Assembly (NCBI GenBank): GCA_026929865.2
Contig: CM049418.1
Coordinates: forward strand, 11,044,001 to 11,108,000
From: Hyperoplus lanceolatus
Lineage: Eukaryota > Chordata > Actinopteri > Uranoscopiformes > Ammodytidae
Reading direction: 5' to 3'
DNA length: 64,000 bases
Position 1 is the stretch's first letter, and every line of letters begins with the position of its first letter. A program made the translations under genes and the position numbers. A model generated the notes under the pieces. It did not search any database, was not told where the DNA came from, and worked only from the letters and a program-made list of their open reading frames with translations. Shown one piece after another: positions 25,721-37,770 of the stretch.

Positions 25721-25820
25721 TACTTTTCAATTCAAGCGTATTGAATTTACAAGTCCCCATATATCTTCCTGCAATGTTGCTTGTTAGGTGATTGTGTCTT
25801 ATATTCAGTGTCATAGGATA
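25721..25820 (+). repeat. Dispersed repeat TTTTCAATTCAAG..TTACAAGTCCC, copy 2
   Basis: ACTTTTCAATTCAAGCGTATTGAATTTACAAGTCCCCATATATC...CAGTGTCATAGG matches copy 1 with a short insertion. Confidence 0.5.
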
Positions 25821-26422
25821 TTTATACTTGGTTAAGATGGGCAGTGTAAACAGACATATACTAGGAATGGATGCATTAAGTAATAACTATGTGGATGAGA
25901 AAACCAGCAGAGATGGTGCCTTGTGCAGCGGGCGTACAATGGCTTCCTTTCATGCCTGGGCGCGTCACGGTTCCGGGGTCCGTGTCAAATGGATTCCACT
26001 TGGCATCCATCTTCACATCTTCTGACTGCTATCGGTGTTAGTAAGGGTGAGCGAAACAAACGCTGCGAGAAAAATCAATTTCATATCACAGGCTGGTTTT
26101 GAAAAATGAAGTGCATCTACAAAGGACTTGACTATATGCACATACAATGAACTATTCCGAAATGCAACGCTAAGAAGAGGGACCCAAACGTCAGTTAAAC
26201 TAAAAAAGAGAATTAGCCAATGGTTGTCTTTTTGGAAAGGGTCCAAAGTTGATTTGGAAGAAATTGCACGTCTCATACTTGCCAGATGATGTGACATTTT
26301 AATAAAGCCACAGGCGCGGAACCAAAACACTAGCGGGAGCTCGTTGGAGACAAATAAGATTAAGTCCCTGGTTTGTCCTTCCTCCCCGCTGCTCGCAGAA
26401 TACTGAACTGTTTACAGGATTG

Positions 26423-26456
26423 ATTTCATTTAAATTTGCATAAAATTAAATGAAAT
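26423..26456. promoter_or_regulatory. Octamer motif centred in an 11-bp inverted repeat
   Basis: Arms ATTTCATTTAA (26423-26433) and TTAAATGAAAT (26446-26456) enclose ATTTGCAT (26434-26441), the canonical POU/Oct octamer. It lies in klf7 intron 1 in AT-rich DNA without a microsatellite. An enhancer role is only a possibility. Confidence 0.35.
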
Positions 26457-26609
26457 GGCAGCGAAAAGGAAAAGGTCACGGAGAAGATGGGAGGTGTGTG
26501 TTTTTCCCCATTGGTTCGGTTTCATTTTGATGATTTGGTCAGAAAATGCACTATAGGCCTATACAGACATCTAAACTACGCAAAGAAAAGGAAATAACAT
26601 TGACTTGGA

Positions 26610-26613
<4 letters not shown>

Positions 26614-26658
<45 letters not shown>
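26614..26658. repeat. (CA)n microsatellite
   Basis: About 22 units. Confidence 0.95.
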
Positions 26659-26660
<2 letters not shown>

Positions 26661-26790
26661 TCACCTGTCATCAAATTTGCACCCACAAAACTGAGCGTGG
26701 TTGAAAAACACACACATATGCTTACACAACAACGCTTCAGAGATCAAAAATCCATAGTGTTAATTCTATAAGAGGAACGCAAAGGTGGGG

Positions 26791-26792
<2 letters not shown>

Positions 26793-26830
<38 letters not shown>

Positions 26831-26848
26831 GAGAGAGAGAGAGAGAGG
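26793..26848. repeat. (GA)n(GACA)n compound microsatellite
   Basis: GA runs flank five to six GACA units. Confidence 0.93.
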
Positions 26849-27103
26849 GAATGGAGGATAGACGGGAGACAGGAAGGAGGGGGCCGGTTGGCTGCGTTCC
26901 CCAGCGTGCCTGCTGTGTATGAGAAAGCAGCTGTGGCCCGCTGAGGATTACATAACATACTGAGACACATACGCGGCGGGCGTGCACGTACGTATGCACA
27001 CACAAACCACACACACACACACACACGGCAGCTTATGGATTCATATTGGCGATCACGGTTCGGCTGCAGCTTCTCTTACTTACTTTCTCTCGTTCTTTTT
27101 TAC

Positions 27104-27170
<67 letters not shown>
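27104..27170. repeat. (CTTT)n tetranucleotide tract
   Basis: About 16 uninterrupted CTTT units. Confidence 0.97.
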
Positions 27171-27276
27171 ATTCTCAACATGGTCTCTCTATAGGTTGAT
27201 ATGGGGTCAACTTCTGCCCCTCAGCAAAAATACAACGTACCTACATTTATCATCCCTACAGACTTATACTCAAAGC

Positions 27277-27280
<4 letters not shown>

Positions 27281-27314
<34 letters not shown>
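27281..27314. repeat. (CA)n microsatellite
   Basis: About 17 units. Confidence 0.95.
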
Positions 27315-27317
<3 letters not shown>

Positions 27318-28080
27318 GCACTATTACAACACTAGTAGACAGTCAAATTGAAACATACTATACTATCACTGCATTTAACATAGATCAGGTAAAAAAAAAA
27401 ATCTAAATCAACTTACATACAACCTGTCCCTTATTCGCTTGTCTCAAATGTTTGCTTGGAAGGAAATTTGAACACTACAGTGGTAAGATGAATGATATAT
27501 AACCTATTGCTTTGTTTGATTGACAATGTGGAAGTATTTTGGTCATTTTGAATGTCTTGTTTTGTTTTATCTTTTGTGTGGACCTTAGGAAGAATAGGTG
27601 TTACTACACAAATAACTAACGTGGATACTAAATAAAATCAGAGAATAAAAGACTTTCTCTGACCGTCTTTTAGCATGTGTTTGTCCCTCATGGTTGTGTG
27701 TGTGGGGGGAGGGGGTAGGGGAGGGTTGTTAGCCCACCGGACTGTGAAATGCGAAACCTTGCGGCGGGGAGAAAAGTGCAATGCTCTGCAACTTCAGCCA
27801 GACTGTGGAGACTGTGCGTGTTATGGAGTCGGTGTGGGTAAGTGTAAGTGAATGCATCTGTGAGCATGTGGGGGGGGGGGGGGGCTGCTAGCATCCATAC
27901 TACATACGGAGGTCGCTCCAAAAGCCCCCTCCCCTTGCTCCTTCCACATTTAGAAACATAGAAGCCATGTGCAATCTGTCCACGTCCTACATATATAGAA
28001 CGCTGGGCCCGTAATGCACTGTGAGGCAACAACATGCAGACATTTCGCTTGGGTAGGCATCAGGCACACAAGTCTACATG

Positions 28081-28082
<2 letters not shown>

Positions 28083-28167
<85 letters not shown>
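28083..28167. repeat. (GT)n microsatellite
   Basis: 85 bp, perfect. Confidence 0.97.
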
Positions 28168-28168
<1 letters not shown>

Positions 28169-29059
28169 GAACCCCCTAAGAGATAATATATGTGTTGGGG
28201 AGGGTATGGAGTGTGTCCTGAGGTCAATGGCAGACAGCCATTTGCGGTGTCCTGTTACGTCCTACCCATCAGGGTCAAGTGCTGTGGATGGGAGGGCGGA
28301 GGGAGGGGGGGGGGGAGTCATCAAAGAGGAACTTGAAGGCCTCAGATAAGCATGAAACCTAACCCAGATGTTTGGTCTTCTATATTTTAGCGTTAGAACA
28401 CTCGAAGGATAATGACAAATGTTTGACAGCAAAGCCAAAATGATAATATGTAATATTTTCTTGTTGTTTCTTGTTGTTACTCTCACGTCTGCTGCCATTC
28501 CCTATGTTATCTCCCCGTGTGTTGCCCTCCGTCTTGTGCCTCGTCTTGTTTACACGGTTACGTCTCTTCTCGCTGAGTAAAAAAGTTTAAAATGAATTCA
28601 AAAAGCAAAGCCAAATTAGGTTTTATCAAAATGGGCATAACAAGCACTATTAAAATTGCAGCAGTATAAAAAGCTATTTTTGCTGTGTGTGTTGGGTTAG
28701 AATAGAGCAGGTGTTTTGAGCGTGGGGGGGGGGGGAACTGGGTTCTACACATAATGACCAGCCCTGCTTGTTCAAAATCCAAAAAGCTCAGCCCTATAAT
28801 GTTTGTTCCAACTCTGAACAAGCGACTGTACTTGTGTGGGGGGGGGGGGGATTTTTTTGGAAACGTGACAGTTCAGCTTGGCACCATTTAATTCAATAGT
28901 GGAACAAATAGCTGCCCCAAAATGTAAGACAACCGATACACTTTCTCTCTCTTTTTCTCTACTCCCCACACCACTATAAACTGCCTGAATCATGCCTTAC
29001 AGACGCCAACAGGGGACACAGTCATCACTCTTGCCATCGCATCTCAGGGAACCATTTAG

Positions 29060-29061
<2 letters not shown>

Positions 29062-29129
<68 letters not shown>

Positions 29130-29145
29130 GAGGGGGGGGGGGGGG
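29062..29145. repeat. (GT)n microsatellite followed by a G-run
   Basis: 66 bp GT, then GAGGGA and about 14 G. Confidence 0.96.
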
Positions 29146-29620
29146 CGACTTACAACGGCCTCCTATCTCACCATCAGACCCACCATAAAAGCATCAGATT
29201 CTAAATTGTGCCCGGAATACAGAGGGGGGATTGCTTCAAACAGGAGAGCGGGTTTATCGGGCTGAAGACAGAGCTTTTTAAAGGGGAGCCACAACTCATA
29301 ATTCATGCATTCAAGAGAAGGGCTCAGTGGCATCTTCATGTCTGCTACAATGAACACAAGGTTTTTGCAGTGCCAACAACATCACTGTGTGTGTGTGGGG
29401 GGGGGGGGAGAGAGAGAGATTGAAGTGTGGGTCACAATACTTGTCCTCACAATCTTCTTCTAGTAAATGAGGGGTTGCTTTCCAAATTAAACTTATTTTT
29501 AAGATTATTTTAAATTATGCATATGGAGACACTAGACTCCATATTTTGAATCAGGATTGTGGTGATGAAGAATAAGAAAAAATTGAAATCCAGAACATTT
29601 TTGAAATAGAAAAAGTGTCA

Positions 29621-29693
29621 GATTACATCTCCGTTGATGTATAAGGTCTATACAGATTAGATCTCCGTTGATGTATAAGGTCTATACAGATTA
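29621..29693. repeat. 34-bp tandem duplication, two copies
   Basis: GATTACATCTCCGTTGATG... at 29621 and GATTAGATCTCCGTTGATG... at 29655 differ at one base over 34 bp; a third GATTA follows at 29689. Confidence 0.95.
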
Positions 29694-30273
29694 TATCGAG
29701 GAAAGAACAACCTGTGACATTTCATTTCTGGACAGGAAGGTCGACGTGGTTTCTCACCACACACAGATGCCAGGTCCCATGGAAAGAATCAGATATCCCA
29801 CAAAAAAATAAGATTTTTTTTTCCCCTCATTGAGAATAACACACACTCTGCAGCTGCTTAATGAGAGCTGAAATGACAGTAAATCCTCCACGTTTTAAGA
29901 GACAGCGACTGGGTGGAATAAGCCGCAGACAGTCAAAGGAAAACTGACATTTCCAGTCTCCACAGCTAAGAGCCTTCCCATGCCGTGTGCCTGCACTTTA
30001 CACACTCTCCCTCTCTCCCTCCCTCTCTCCCCCCCTTCCATTTGCATTAGGTATCGATTTTGATATGCGGGGGGCTGCGGGGTGAGAGACATAGGCTATA
30101 CACGGAGAGAGACATGCACTGCATATGGTACACGTAGGCCCAGGCAACAAAACTGACAGTAGAGTGGAGGAGGCAGGGAGTTGGGAGATTTCTTATGAAA
30201 AGATGCGTCGGTGGCTAACAGTAGGATGCCAATTAGGCTGCTATGGCCACAACGAATGGATCCGCGGTCACGC

Positions 30274-30278
<5 letters not shown>

Positions 30279-30334
<56 letters not shown>
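30279..30334. repeat. (CT)n microsatellite
   Basis: About 28 units. Confidence 0.96.
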
Positions 30335-30337
<3 letters not shown>

Positions 30338-30919
30338 CCTTCCTCTTTTCCCCTCTTACGCATGGGGAGCAGAGAAGTGGGGTAAAAAGCTGGAGATCCT
30401 ATTGCATGAACAATACCGGCATCAAATTTCCATGCAATGATTTTTTTGGTCAGCCAGTAAGTGCAGCATGGAGAAATACACACGTCTACACACGGTGAAG
30501 GTGGTTGGCTACATGGCCCTTTTATTTGGGCTTGTACACAGTGAAAAGCAAATAACGGTGCTCGTGTGCATGACAGCAGGGTGCAAATACATTGAGAGAA
30601 AAAAGCAGCAGCACATTTACCGTAGATCTTTCTGGAAGTATCTGTGGCATTTAGTTACAGCACTTTAACGCATTCACATGCACAAGAATCCACTTCCAAC
30701 TGTGGCATTTTTGCGAGTATAGGGGTGGGGGGGAATGTGTGAGGTATATAAGAGCAGTAATGGCCGGGTTAAGTGGCCAGCGCGTCTCCCCCACACGCAC
30801 GCATCCATCACCATGAGGAGCTCATCTCTCCATATTCATCCACTGAACTTGTGAAGCGTGTGGGATGATGATGTGTATGTGTGTGGCTCGGTGCACGCGA
30901 AACATGCAGATGACAAATG

Positions 30920-30978
30920 TCTCTCTCTCTCTCTCTCTCTCTCTCACACTCTTTCTCTCTCTCACACTCTTTCTCTCT
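30920..30978. repeat. (CT)n tract with CACACTCTTT interruptions
   Basis: The block CTCTCTCTCACACTCTTT is repeated. Confidence 0.9.
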
Positions 30979-31295
30979 CCCCCTGTGCACATCTCCTTCA
31001 CCACTGCATTTTAAAAAGATGGTACAAAGCCAGACATGTTAGGCTATCTATTATGGATAAGAGAGGGGACTTCGCTCCATGCAAAAAATATGGAGGGGAG
31101 GGGGTGGTTCACACAACTCAATAATGATGAGAGGCATGCAGCTGTATTATTCACGACCAATTTCGGTCCCTATTATGGGGATCCGGGGTCTTCATCTTCC
31201 CCCAAATCGCAGTTGACAGCTTCATTACGTGGCCGGCGGTGGCGTATCCTCGCATCGTATTCACTTTGCCTTCTCTTCGGAAAGATTGTAAGACA

Positions 31296-31410
31296 TATCA
31301 AATCAAATCAAATCGTATCAAATCAGTTGTATTTGTATAGCCGAATATCACAAATAGACATTTGCCTCAGTGGGCTTTACATTCCATACACAGTATGAAA
31401 CCCTGCCCTC
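31296..31410 (-). mobile_element. 3' end of a dispersed retroelement with (GATTT)n tail
   Basis: On the plus strand an (AAATC)n run (31296-31326) leads into TTGTATTTGTATAGCCGAATATCACAAATAGACATTTGCCTCAGTGGGCTTTACA. On the minus strand this reads as a retroelement 3' end with a short tandem tail. I recognise the TTTGCCTCAGTGGGCTTTACA core as widespread in percomorph fish genomes (memory, not a search). It sits about 230 bp inside klf7 intron 1, on the same strand as the gene. Confidence 0.6.
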
Positions 31411-31642
31411 GGCTGAGTGGTATTTGAGTGATGGAGAGCATTTCATCCTCTGTAGCTACTACACACCCACGCTTCGGAAGGGGGGAAAAGTTGACGCCTG
31501 CATCTCGAGCGCGTGCGGACAGACTGTGAGTAAGTGTGTGTGTGTGTGTGTGTGAGTGTGTGTACGGGGGAGGGGGGTACACCAGCTCCGTAGTGAAGAA
31601 GGATGCACGCCGGCTTTCAATCGAAACTTGAGAGACGTTTAC

Positions 31643-31744
31643 CTGCTGCCAGTTCTCCTCCAGCGAAGGCATGGCGGAGAAGTAGCCGGTGTCGTGGACG
31701 AGCTGAAGTTCCTGAAAGATACTGTGGTTCGCCAAGACATCCAT
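31643..31744 (-). CDS. klf7: klf7 exon 1 coding part: N-terminal activation domain start
   Basis: First coding exon, exactly 34 codons, from the ATG at 31744-31742 to the donor CAG|GTAAACG at 31643/31642. The peptide starts [19 protein letters not shown] and ends SLEENWQQ, the conserved N-terminal signature of KLF6/KLF7. It joins in phase 0 to TCLELERY of exon 2. The ATG has a strong context (A at -3, G at +4), and an in-frame TAG at 31816-31814 closes the frame upstream, so no longer N-terminus is possible in this exon. Known for the family: this acidic, hydrophobic segment is part of the transactivation region. SAMPSLEEN differs slightly from the more usual SALPSLEE. The next exon is 22.1 kb away on the same strand. 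Confidence 0.93.
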
Positions 31745-32165
31745 GCTGCTGCTGACGCTCGCGTTTGATGGAAAAAAAAACAAAACTAGAAAAAAATACG
31801 AAAAAACCAAGAACTAGAACGATCCACGAGAAATGTATGCCTCCGTTCTTGGGCTGCCTGTGTCAGACCTCTACATCCACTTCTTTCATATTAGTCCATG
31901 AGGATATTAACTGGGTTTGGTGTGTCCGTCTAGAAAAATGTGTGTAGGTTTTTAGGTCCCTGTACCTGCTCTCGCATTATCGGACGAGTCCGTGCGTAAA
32001 AGAGACTGGCGGCGGAGGTGATGGACGCTCCATGCGTATCCGTGTTGCCAAACCAAACACACTGATACGGGAGCCAAGGAAAGGGGGGAGTGGCTTGGTA
32101 AATGAAGGGGCGTCGCTGGGTTTTGACAATCAGCCCCCCCCCCCCATCCTCCATGTATGGCGAAT
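31745..32165 (-). promoter_or_regulatory. klf7: klf7 5' UTR and proximal promoter region
   Basis: Lies directly upstream of the klf7 start codon. The transcription start cannot be fixed from sequence. On the minus strand the first ~100 bases before the ATG contain T-rich tracts and an in-frame stop. Further up (31980-32110) the DNA is richer in CpG and carries a CCACTCCCCCC element at about 32081-32095 that resembles SP/KLF binding sites, which could allow self- or cross-regulation by KLF proteins (inference). No clear TATA box was identified. The region ends at a C13 run (32134-32146) and a long (GT)n tract. Confidence 0.5.
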
Positions 32166-32272
<107 letters not shown>

Positions 32273-33288
32273 GTTTGTATGGGAGGCGGGGTTGGGCAGA
32301 TTTGGTTCTGACGGTGACTGGCTATTTTGCCACGCCACTCACTCCCGCATATGGGCTCGATAGGTGAGCTATTTATGGATGGGTATATTAGATTTAGGAA
32401 GAAGATCTAACTGGCCAGTCTGTGCCGAGAAGCCGTGGTGTAAACATCATGTGCTCGACACAACTTAGGAGCTGCTGGAATCAGGTGTTAATAGGCTGCT
32501 GTATTGTTCCACTGTGTCAATATTGAATTATAATGAGATGCAGGATGAGGCATTAGAGCGTGTAAGGAAGCATATATCCCTGTATGGGGACTCGTACTAT
32601 GTTTTAATAATAAGTTTATAGGGAAGTTATCATACTTAATGACATTTTTATCTCCTGCAATATCACCATAATGCTGCTGCAGTGTTCCTGTGGAGACTGC
32701 GTTATTAAATATCATATCCTTAATGAAGATATAGTGTCTTTATTATATATTTTTACTGTCACAGAGACCCTGCAAATTGCTTACTCTGTCTTTTTTTTTT
32801 ACTATACTATAATATACCATAGCTGATGATAAAAGTACTTAGTTTGCATGCAGTAGGCATTCTTTTACTTTTTTATAACGTCATAACATTGCACCTTGAA
32901 CTTGCCTTATGCTTATACAGTATATATGCTGGTTGTTTTTACTTGGAGGCTCAGTCAATGTACTGTAACTTCCGCTGCAGTGGATTGTGGGTCAGAATCG
33001 CCTAAAAAAGCATGCTGATTTCCACACTGAAAATCAGGACCTGTTGTAATTGGGCATCCGGGGGTATTTTTCAGCATGCTGCATTTGACCACATGTATTG
33101 GGACATCCTAAATCATTTTGCGTCATACTCAATAGCAGGGAAGTATGGGGATTTGAACGCAGCCAAAGGTAACAGTTAATGTATATATTAGGGCAAAAAA
33201 GAGACTTGTAAAAAATTATAAAAAAAATAACCCCAATGAACGTCTAGGCTGCCCATGTGCTGTTAGAAATGAGGGGTGCAAAAAAGTC

Positions 33289-33393
<105 letters not shown>

Positions 33394-34439
33394 CGATAAA
33401 TAAATCATCCTTAATATGTCTTGTTTCGTGGTGTGAGTAATGCCTCTTATACGCTTGCCCACATGTAAGCCATCGAAATTATACACTTCCACGCAGGCTC
33501 GACGGTACCCTCTCTCTCTCTCTCTCTCTCTCCTCTCTGTCTCACACACACACACACACAGAGTGTTGTAGAGGTCTGTAATCTCATTACAGTGCTAGGG
33601 GAAGGATGGCTTCCTGAGAGGGCCCCGGCTACGCGATTTACACACGGCATTTTGGGAAGAAGAGCTCAGCTCAGACGAACGATGGAGCTCCCGCTGACAT
33701 TTATCCCTTTGACACGACTCACTCTGTCTCTCTTTCCTTTTCCTTGCTTCATCCTCCCTTTCTCCCTCTCTCTCTGAAACTCTCCCATGCTCTGTATTTC
33801 ACTATTTCATGTTCCAGACAGGAGTGGATGGGCAGCCTCACAGTATACTAGTCACATGACGGAGACACAAATGCAAACGTCAATGGTTGCCACGTGCGCA
33901 TCAGAGTTTTGGAACAAGAAGACACACCGACGAATCAGCATGGCTGTGTTGTTTTTAGCCAATCTATACAACATGGCTGACTGAAGGTTGCACTATTTAA
34001 CAGATACATCCTGTTTTGTTTATTGTATTAATGCATTGTTTAAGTGGCTCTGCATTCACCTCCCAGAGCCAAATCGTGGGTGAGTAAAGATCAACTATAT
34101 TTTCTCTCTTGTTTTCAGTCCACCATACAGAAAATGAAACGTTACAGTCTTAAACATCCCTGCGTTTCCCCACATATAAATCTCTATTATCTGCATCATG
34201 AAACATAATTATTATGTATATGTTGGTGGGAGCTTGCAAATGTCACAGCAGAACCATATAAATCATGCACCGTCTAATTAAAAGGAATACTGTTCAAGAG
34301 ATAAACTAGCGACTATAAAATGTGACTATACAGCACTTAATTCTATTGAGGTTGCAAGGAACTTTATTCCTGAGGTTTATGACACTATTTATGTTCCTAT
34401 GTTGCTGTTTCGTGGACGCTTTTATTTCAATTGTGTGCC

Positions 34440-34594
34440 TTAAAGCTATAGTGCGTAACTTTTAAAAAAACTAGGTAGAAGGTATGAAAGCCATGCGTGA
34501 TCACTGAAAGCTTACTGTAGATGTGCCAACAGTGATGTTGTAATGACTAAGAATTCCTCATGGGGGCAAAAGAAGTTACGCACTTTTGCTTTAA
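34440..34594. mobile_element. MITE with TTAA flanks, 155 bp
   Basis: Inverted ends read TTAA|AGCTATAGTGCGTAACTT at 34440-34461 and AAGTTACGCACTTTTGCT|TTAA at 34573-34594. Over 21 bp the arms match at 19 positions. TTAA duplications at both ends are typical of piggyBac-type insertion, so a piggyBac-like non-autonomous element is a reasonable inference. It has no open frame of note. Two partial relatives lie at 14214 and 18556. Confidence 0.75.
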
Positions 34595-36834
34595 AGCTGG
34601 CATCCGTATCTGCAGTGGGAGAAAAGCAGTTGTTACACACTTTGTTTTCACTCTTTGAATTGTTTATTTTTTGATTTGTTTTCCCACGACAACGTCATCA
34701 TGGGCGACTTAGCTCAAACTAAAGGCTCATTTTAGTGCCCAGTCTCAGTTCTGTACCTATTTCCCCCCTACACCACATCCGCTTCCTCCTCTGCTTCGGC
34801 CCAAAGCTCGTGCATATCATAGATAAAAATAAGTGCTCGCCATTATCCGTGGGCACACAGCGTTATATTGTGGATGCTGACATTGCTCTTACCTGGCAGT
34901 TGGTGCTTTTACTATATTAATAATGGAGCAGGCGCCATCCATCACTGGGATATGAGGCTGCTAATCATGTCAGTTCCCTGCATATTCACTCCTTTCATCA
35001 GAAGAGGAGGAGAGAGAGAGAGAGAGAGACGGAGGGAAAGAGCGCGAGAGTGGGTCGGCCCGGAGACGAGATAAACAAAGAAAGAGGAAAAGAGAGTGAG
35101 AAAGAGGGGTGGGTTGGAAAGGGGACAATATCAATGTGCTGAACACATGACAGATGCCCTTGGCCTTTTGCTGAATGGCTTCCCTGTTGGCAGGAGTTAA
35201 CCAGTGTATTTAAACAGGACAAGACGAATGGGGACCTCGTCTCCCCCCCTCCTCTGCTCACTGAACCAGCCCATTTCTATTCCGACTCACAGCCTTTCCC
35301 TCATGTGGGAATGCTAATATGGTTAGCTGACATTGGCAGGGTTAAAACTTGGAAGCTGCATTTTGTATTGTAATATTCACTTCGCTGAAACTTTCCTATT
35401 TTTCCTTGGAACTTCTGTCGAGCACTCTGGGACTTTATCAGCAATCCCCCCCGATTTGAACAGCTGCAAGAACCAGAAAACAGTCACTTAACGCTGAGAT
35501 TCAAACGCTTTTTATGTCTTTGTAAAAATGGGAATATTTTCACCCGTTTTCGACGAGATATTTCTACACTAACATAGTAGAACTGAGTGGCCAAAAACAA
35601 GTCGATTTGCATTGAAAGTATAGCGCCGGATGTAACGGCCAAGCTCGCCTCCCTGCCCATTAGTTCACTGCAACCCAGAGACCTTGAGTGTGGATGATTT
35701 GCTTTGCTAAATGTTGCCTTGTTCGGTGTAATATGACATGCACATGCCCCGATGTGTTTGAACATATCATTTACACAAACATGGCTCCTTTGCTAAGAGT
35801 TTTAATTGCTATTACGATAACCTTTAGGCTTAAAGAACATTAGAATGTACAACTATTGCTTGAACATCTGCCTTGTGGCTGTAAGGCTGTCCCCGACTAA
35901 GGATGTACATAGTCATACCACAATAGGTGATGTCTCATGATAAATTGGGAGAAACCAAGCAATTCCATGTACAATCAGACATTCAGCACCCCCATATAGC
36001 CAGACTAGAATACTCTTTGTTGCATAACTACATTTTGCGACCATCCGACTGTGAGATTGTCAGTCGATTCGGGCTCCTTCATAATCGAATCGTTGAATAG
36101 TCGACTATTCGTGCTCACCCCCTTGTGATAATGCTTTTTAAGGCCCTGGTCCTTGGCACAGAAAAGGTAAATTTACTCATGATTGATGGGGCCACTGGTT
36201 AAATAAAGATAAGACTTTGAAAAAAACATGGCCATATAACTGCCCCTATTGCGTATGCCCTTTCCCCCTTTCTGGCTGGGAGCCTGGATTGCAGAATATC
36301 TTCCAATATCCTGATTTCCTGACGTCTTGATCATGCAAACCCTTTCCTTAGGGGAAGAGCCGATGGGAAGAATATGGAAGTAGTAGAGGAGGAGGAGGAG
36401 GAGGAGGAGATGGGGAGGGTGGGTTGGATTTCAGAGCGACAGGCCTCAGACCGAGAGAAGCGATAATGAGCGCTCGGGGCTGTCTGGGGTTCACAAACTG
36501 CTTTTCCCCGCATGAGATAGCTGCAAGCAGGGGAGGGTTAGCATGGGAGTGAAAGGGTGCAGGGGAAAGTGCCCTATCAGCGGGTTAGTGTTTTGAAGCG
36601 ACGCCGCTAACCGCTTCCTACACGCTAGGAAAAAAGGACTATAGCGGAAATACAGCCAGCTAAGCAGGCCATGAGGGGCAGCTATTAAGTGCCAATTAAG
36701 GCGGTGATGAGTGGGAAGACGGAAATACCCATTTTGCTCAACACAGACTCGGTGCAGGCAAATATAACCCAAAGAGTGAAACAAATAGGGCCCTATAATC
36801 CCTGTCACTTTCTTTTACGGGAGTCACTCTACTT

Positions 36835-37300
36835 CCAGAGGTGTGACGTAACTACATTTACTCAAGTAGTGTGTACTTAAGTACACATTTGAGGCACTTT
36901 GCTCGAGTCGTTTCTATCCATGCTACATTATACTTTTAGTCCACTACTATTCAATGGAAAATACTTTACACCACTCAGGTATCTGATACCCTAAGTTACT
37001 AGTTACTTGACCAATTAAGATTTTTGCACAACAAACGTATCAAGAGTTTATACAATATTGTAGGCTATTTACCCAACACTGACAAAGATTGATTGACTAT
37101 TGACTATTTGGATGAGTCATTTTGAATGTACAGATGCCAAACTGAAACTGTACATTTTCCTGATTGTACTTAAATTAGTAACATAGGTTACTTAAACCCT
37201 TTTAACATTAGATACTTTTGAGCTTTTAGTGGTATTGTAATTGGTGACTTGTAACTTGTAACAGAGTAATTCTTCTGGTAGGTATCTCTACTCGTACTCA
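36835..37300. repeat. Dispersed repeat containing the ACTCAAGTA / TACTTAAGTAC motif
   Basis: Includes ACATTTACTCAAGTAGTGTGTACTTAAGTACACATTTGAGG, then TACTTTTAGTCCACTAC, and to the right CTTGTAACTTGTAACAGAGTAATTCTTCTGGTAGG. From memory this ordered set of motifs is a common interspersed repeat in teleosts; the class is not determined. Boundaries are approximate. Confidence 0.55.
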
Positions 37301-37692
37301 CATATGGTGTCCAGGTCCACTTAACACCTTTGTCTAATGATGTCCTTCTATCTCCAACCCTCCCTTCCCACTGCATGCTGGGTAAACGTCACATCAGTGT
37401 CGGCTGAAAATGCCACTTTATGATTCGCTGTCTCCGTGTGGCCTCGCCCCGACCTCTTCTGAAGGCCACTGAAAGCGACATTTTGTAAGAGCTTGTCACA
37501 TTGTGCCAAAGGACAATGCCCCTTGTCAGGCGTCCAATTAGTGAGCCAAATTCTCTCGCGTATTTGGTACGTGACACAGAAAAATGATAAGGTAGAATGA
37601 GGGCAAATGGAGCCACTTTGGTTATGGGAGCTTTTTTTTTGTCCAGTCATAAATTAGCTTTTGAAAGGAAAAACATCAAATCCAGTGTTCTA

Positions 37693-37694
<2 letters not shown>

Positions 37695-37767
<73 letters not shown>
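37695..37767. repeat. (GT)n microsatellite
   Basis: 73 bp, perfect. Confidence 0.97.

Positions 37768-37770
<3 letters not shown>

Larger units (their letters stand above)
9515..31642 (-). other. klf7: klf7 intron 1 (complete, 22,128 bp)
   Basis: Bounded by GTAAACG at the exon 1 donor and TTTTCCTCTCTCTCGCAG at the exon 2 acceptor. A large first intron is normal for this family. I found no additional exon inside it. It holds a hAT-type element, fragments of dispersed repeats, more than twenty dinucleotide tracts, a GGAT tract, a CTTT tract and two local tandem duplications, all listed separately. The remaining unique stretches (for example 10.43-12.1, 13.4-14.2, 18.6-19.6, 21.5-22.1 and 23.4-24.8 kb) have no feature I can name. 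Some may be conserved regulatory DNA, which needs cross-species alignment. Confidence 0.9.

Noticed and set aside
35885..36125. Possible hAT-like element (CCCCGACTAAGG ... GAATAGTCGACTATTCGTGCTCACCCCC)
   Set aside because: The motifs look transposon-like, but I could not define matching inverted ends or a target duplication.
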